Of a stretch of DNA of 64,000 nucleotides, positions 63,227 through 64,000 are shown piece by piece; within the stretch, counting starts at the first letter, position 1; the number at the start of each line of letters is the position of its first letter. The stretch lies in NCBI RefSeq assembly GCF_023554995.1, contig NZ_JAMJPK010000002.1, forward strand, positions 62,001 to 126,000. The letters run 5' to 3'. The translations under genes were made by a program, and so were the position numbers. Below the pieces are notes generated by a model. That model was not told the origin of the DNA. It did not search any database and saw only the letters and a program-made list of their open reading frames with translations. The stretch comes from Halomonas gemina (GTDB lineage: Bacteria > Pseudomonadota > Gammaproteobacteria > Pseudomonadales > Halomonadaceae).

Positions 63227-64000
63227 CTAAAGAATATACCGCGACAGGTCCTCGTCCATCGCCAGCTCGCCGAGCTGGGAGTCGACGTAGGCGGCATCGA
63301 TCGACAGCGGGCTGCCGAAGTCGCCGCCCAGGTAGGAAGCCTCCTCGAGCAGGCGCTCCATCACGGTGTGCAGGCGGCGGGCGCCGATGTTCTCGGTGCC
63401 CTCGTTGACCTTCCAGGCGATCTCGGCGATACGCGCGATGCCGTCCTCGGTGAAGGCGATCTCGAGCCCCTCGGTGGCCAGCAGCGCCTGGTACTGCTTG
63501 GTCAGTGCGGCGGAAGGCTCGGTGAGGATGCGCTTGAAGTCTTCCGGCGTCAGGGCGTTGAGCTCGACGCGGATCGGCAGCCGGCCCTGCAGCTCGGGGA
63601 TCAGGTCCGAGGGGCGCGACAGGTGGAAGGCGCCGGAGGCGATGAACAGGATGTGGTCGGTGCGCACCATGCCGTGCTTGGTGGAGACCGTGGAGCCCTC
63701 GATCAGCGGCAGCAGGTCGCGCTGCACGCCTTCGCGGGAGACCTCGCCACCGCTGGACTGGCCGCTGCCCTTGCAGACCTTGTCGATCTCGTCGAGGAAG
63801 ACGATGCCGTTCTGTTCCACCGCCTCGACGGCGCGGCTCTTGATGTCGTCCTCGTTGACCAGCTTGCTGGCCTCCTCGTCACGCAGCAGGCCGAAGGCGT
63901 CCTTCACCGCCACCCGGCGGGTCTCGCTCTTCTGCTTGCCCATGCCGGCGAACAGGTTCTGCAGCTGGCTGGTCATCTCCTCCATGCCCGGCGGGGTCAT
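63227..64000 (-). CDS. hslU: ATP-dependent protease ATPase subunit HslU (C-terminal part)
   Basis: AAA+ unfoldase of the HslUV protease. The visible 258 codons cover the end of the I domain ([19 protein letters not shown]), the Walker B element [13 protein letters not shown], the sensor/Arg-finger region [19 protein letters not shown], the sensor-2 [16 protein letters not shown] and the C-terminal EDLSRYIL tail that activates HslV. The N-terminal half with Walker A lies outside the window. The frame is open to the right edge. Confidence 0.96.
   Translation of the reverse strand: MTPPGMEEMTSQLQNLFAGMGKQKSETRRVAVKDAFGLLRDEEASKLVNEDDIKSRAVEAVEQNGIVFLDEIDKVCKGSGQSSGGEVSREGVQRDLLPLIEGSTVSTKHGMVRTDHILFIASGAFHLSRPSDLIPELQGRLPIRVELNALTPEDFKRILTEPSAALTKQYQALLATEGLEIAFTEDGIARIAEIAWKVNEGTENIGARRLHTVMERLLEEASYLGGDFGSPLSIDAAYVDSQLGELAMDEDLSRYIL

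Overview
The window is a GC-rich chromosomal stretch (by eye about two-thirds G+C) from a gammaproteobacterium. Protein sequences and gene order fit the Halomonadaceae (Halomonas-like) best. The order coaBC/radC-rpmBG-mutM is classical for gammaproteobacteria. The block rpsB-tsf-pyrH-frr-uppS-cdsA-dxr-rseP-bamA-skp-lpxD-fabZ-lpxA-lpxB-rnhB-dnaE-accA-tilS follows the Pseudomonas arrangement. The genus is an inference; no rRNA or tRNA gene was recognised in the window.

Layout. 1-4.7 kb: start of coaBC (minus strand), radC, ribosomal proteins L28/L33, mutM, rlmI and a DUF2007 gene. 4.9-10.3 kb: alanine dehydrogenase, trpS, a YeeE/YedE sulfur transporter and NAD-malic enzyme. 10.5-16 kb: aconitase A (minus), a CPXCG mini-protein, trxB, slyX (minus) and a membrane-anchored cold-shock-domain protein. 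16-24 kb, minus strand: the DAP/lysine cluster (dapC, yffB-like, dapD, dapE and a small unknown), then glnD and map. 24-44.9 kb, plus strand: translation factors, nucleotide and isoprenoid genes, then outer-membrane and lipid A biogenesis, dnaE, accA and tilS. 44.8-55.7 kb: ppx (minus), rho, ubiD-fre-folM, a 42-residue membrane peptide, a DAHP synthase preceded by two aromatic-rich leader peptides, a DUF3087 gene and ppk1 (minus). 55.7-64 kb: hemB (minus), elbB, then minus-strand tatC-tatB-tatA, hisE, ubiB, ubiJ, ubiE, a DUF971 gene and the C-terminal part of hslU.

This is mostly core chromosome: no prophage, transposase, integrase, CRISPR array or defence locus was seen. The unusual material is in the non-coding DNA. 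(1) Three copies of a ~95-nt intergenic element (1453-1547, 10414-10508, 42319-42414) share a nested-hairpin plan, and the central hairpin shows compensatory base changes. (2) The DAHP synthase leader holds two short ORFs, each with a cluster of Trp/Tyr/Phe codons and a shared Tyr-Gly-Tyr-Trp core, separated by a strong hairpin terminator; this looks like a duplicated attenuator. (3) Two short tandem-repeat arrays (7-bp and 8-bp units) each abut the stop codon of a minus-strand gene, beside a terminator and an inverted monomer-like motif. (4) A ~139-bp imperfect palindrome lies behind the cold-shock-domain gene.

Functionally the window joins envelope building (LpxA/B/D, FabZ, BamA, Skp, RseP, CdsA, UppS, Tat), cell-wall and lysine precursor supply (Dap), nitrogen signalling (GlnD), polyphosphate turnover (Ppk1, Ppx), ubiquinone synthesis (UbiB, UbiD, UbiE, UbiJ) and central carbon metabolism (AcnA, MaeA, Ald).
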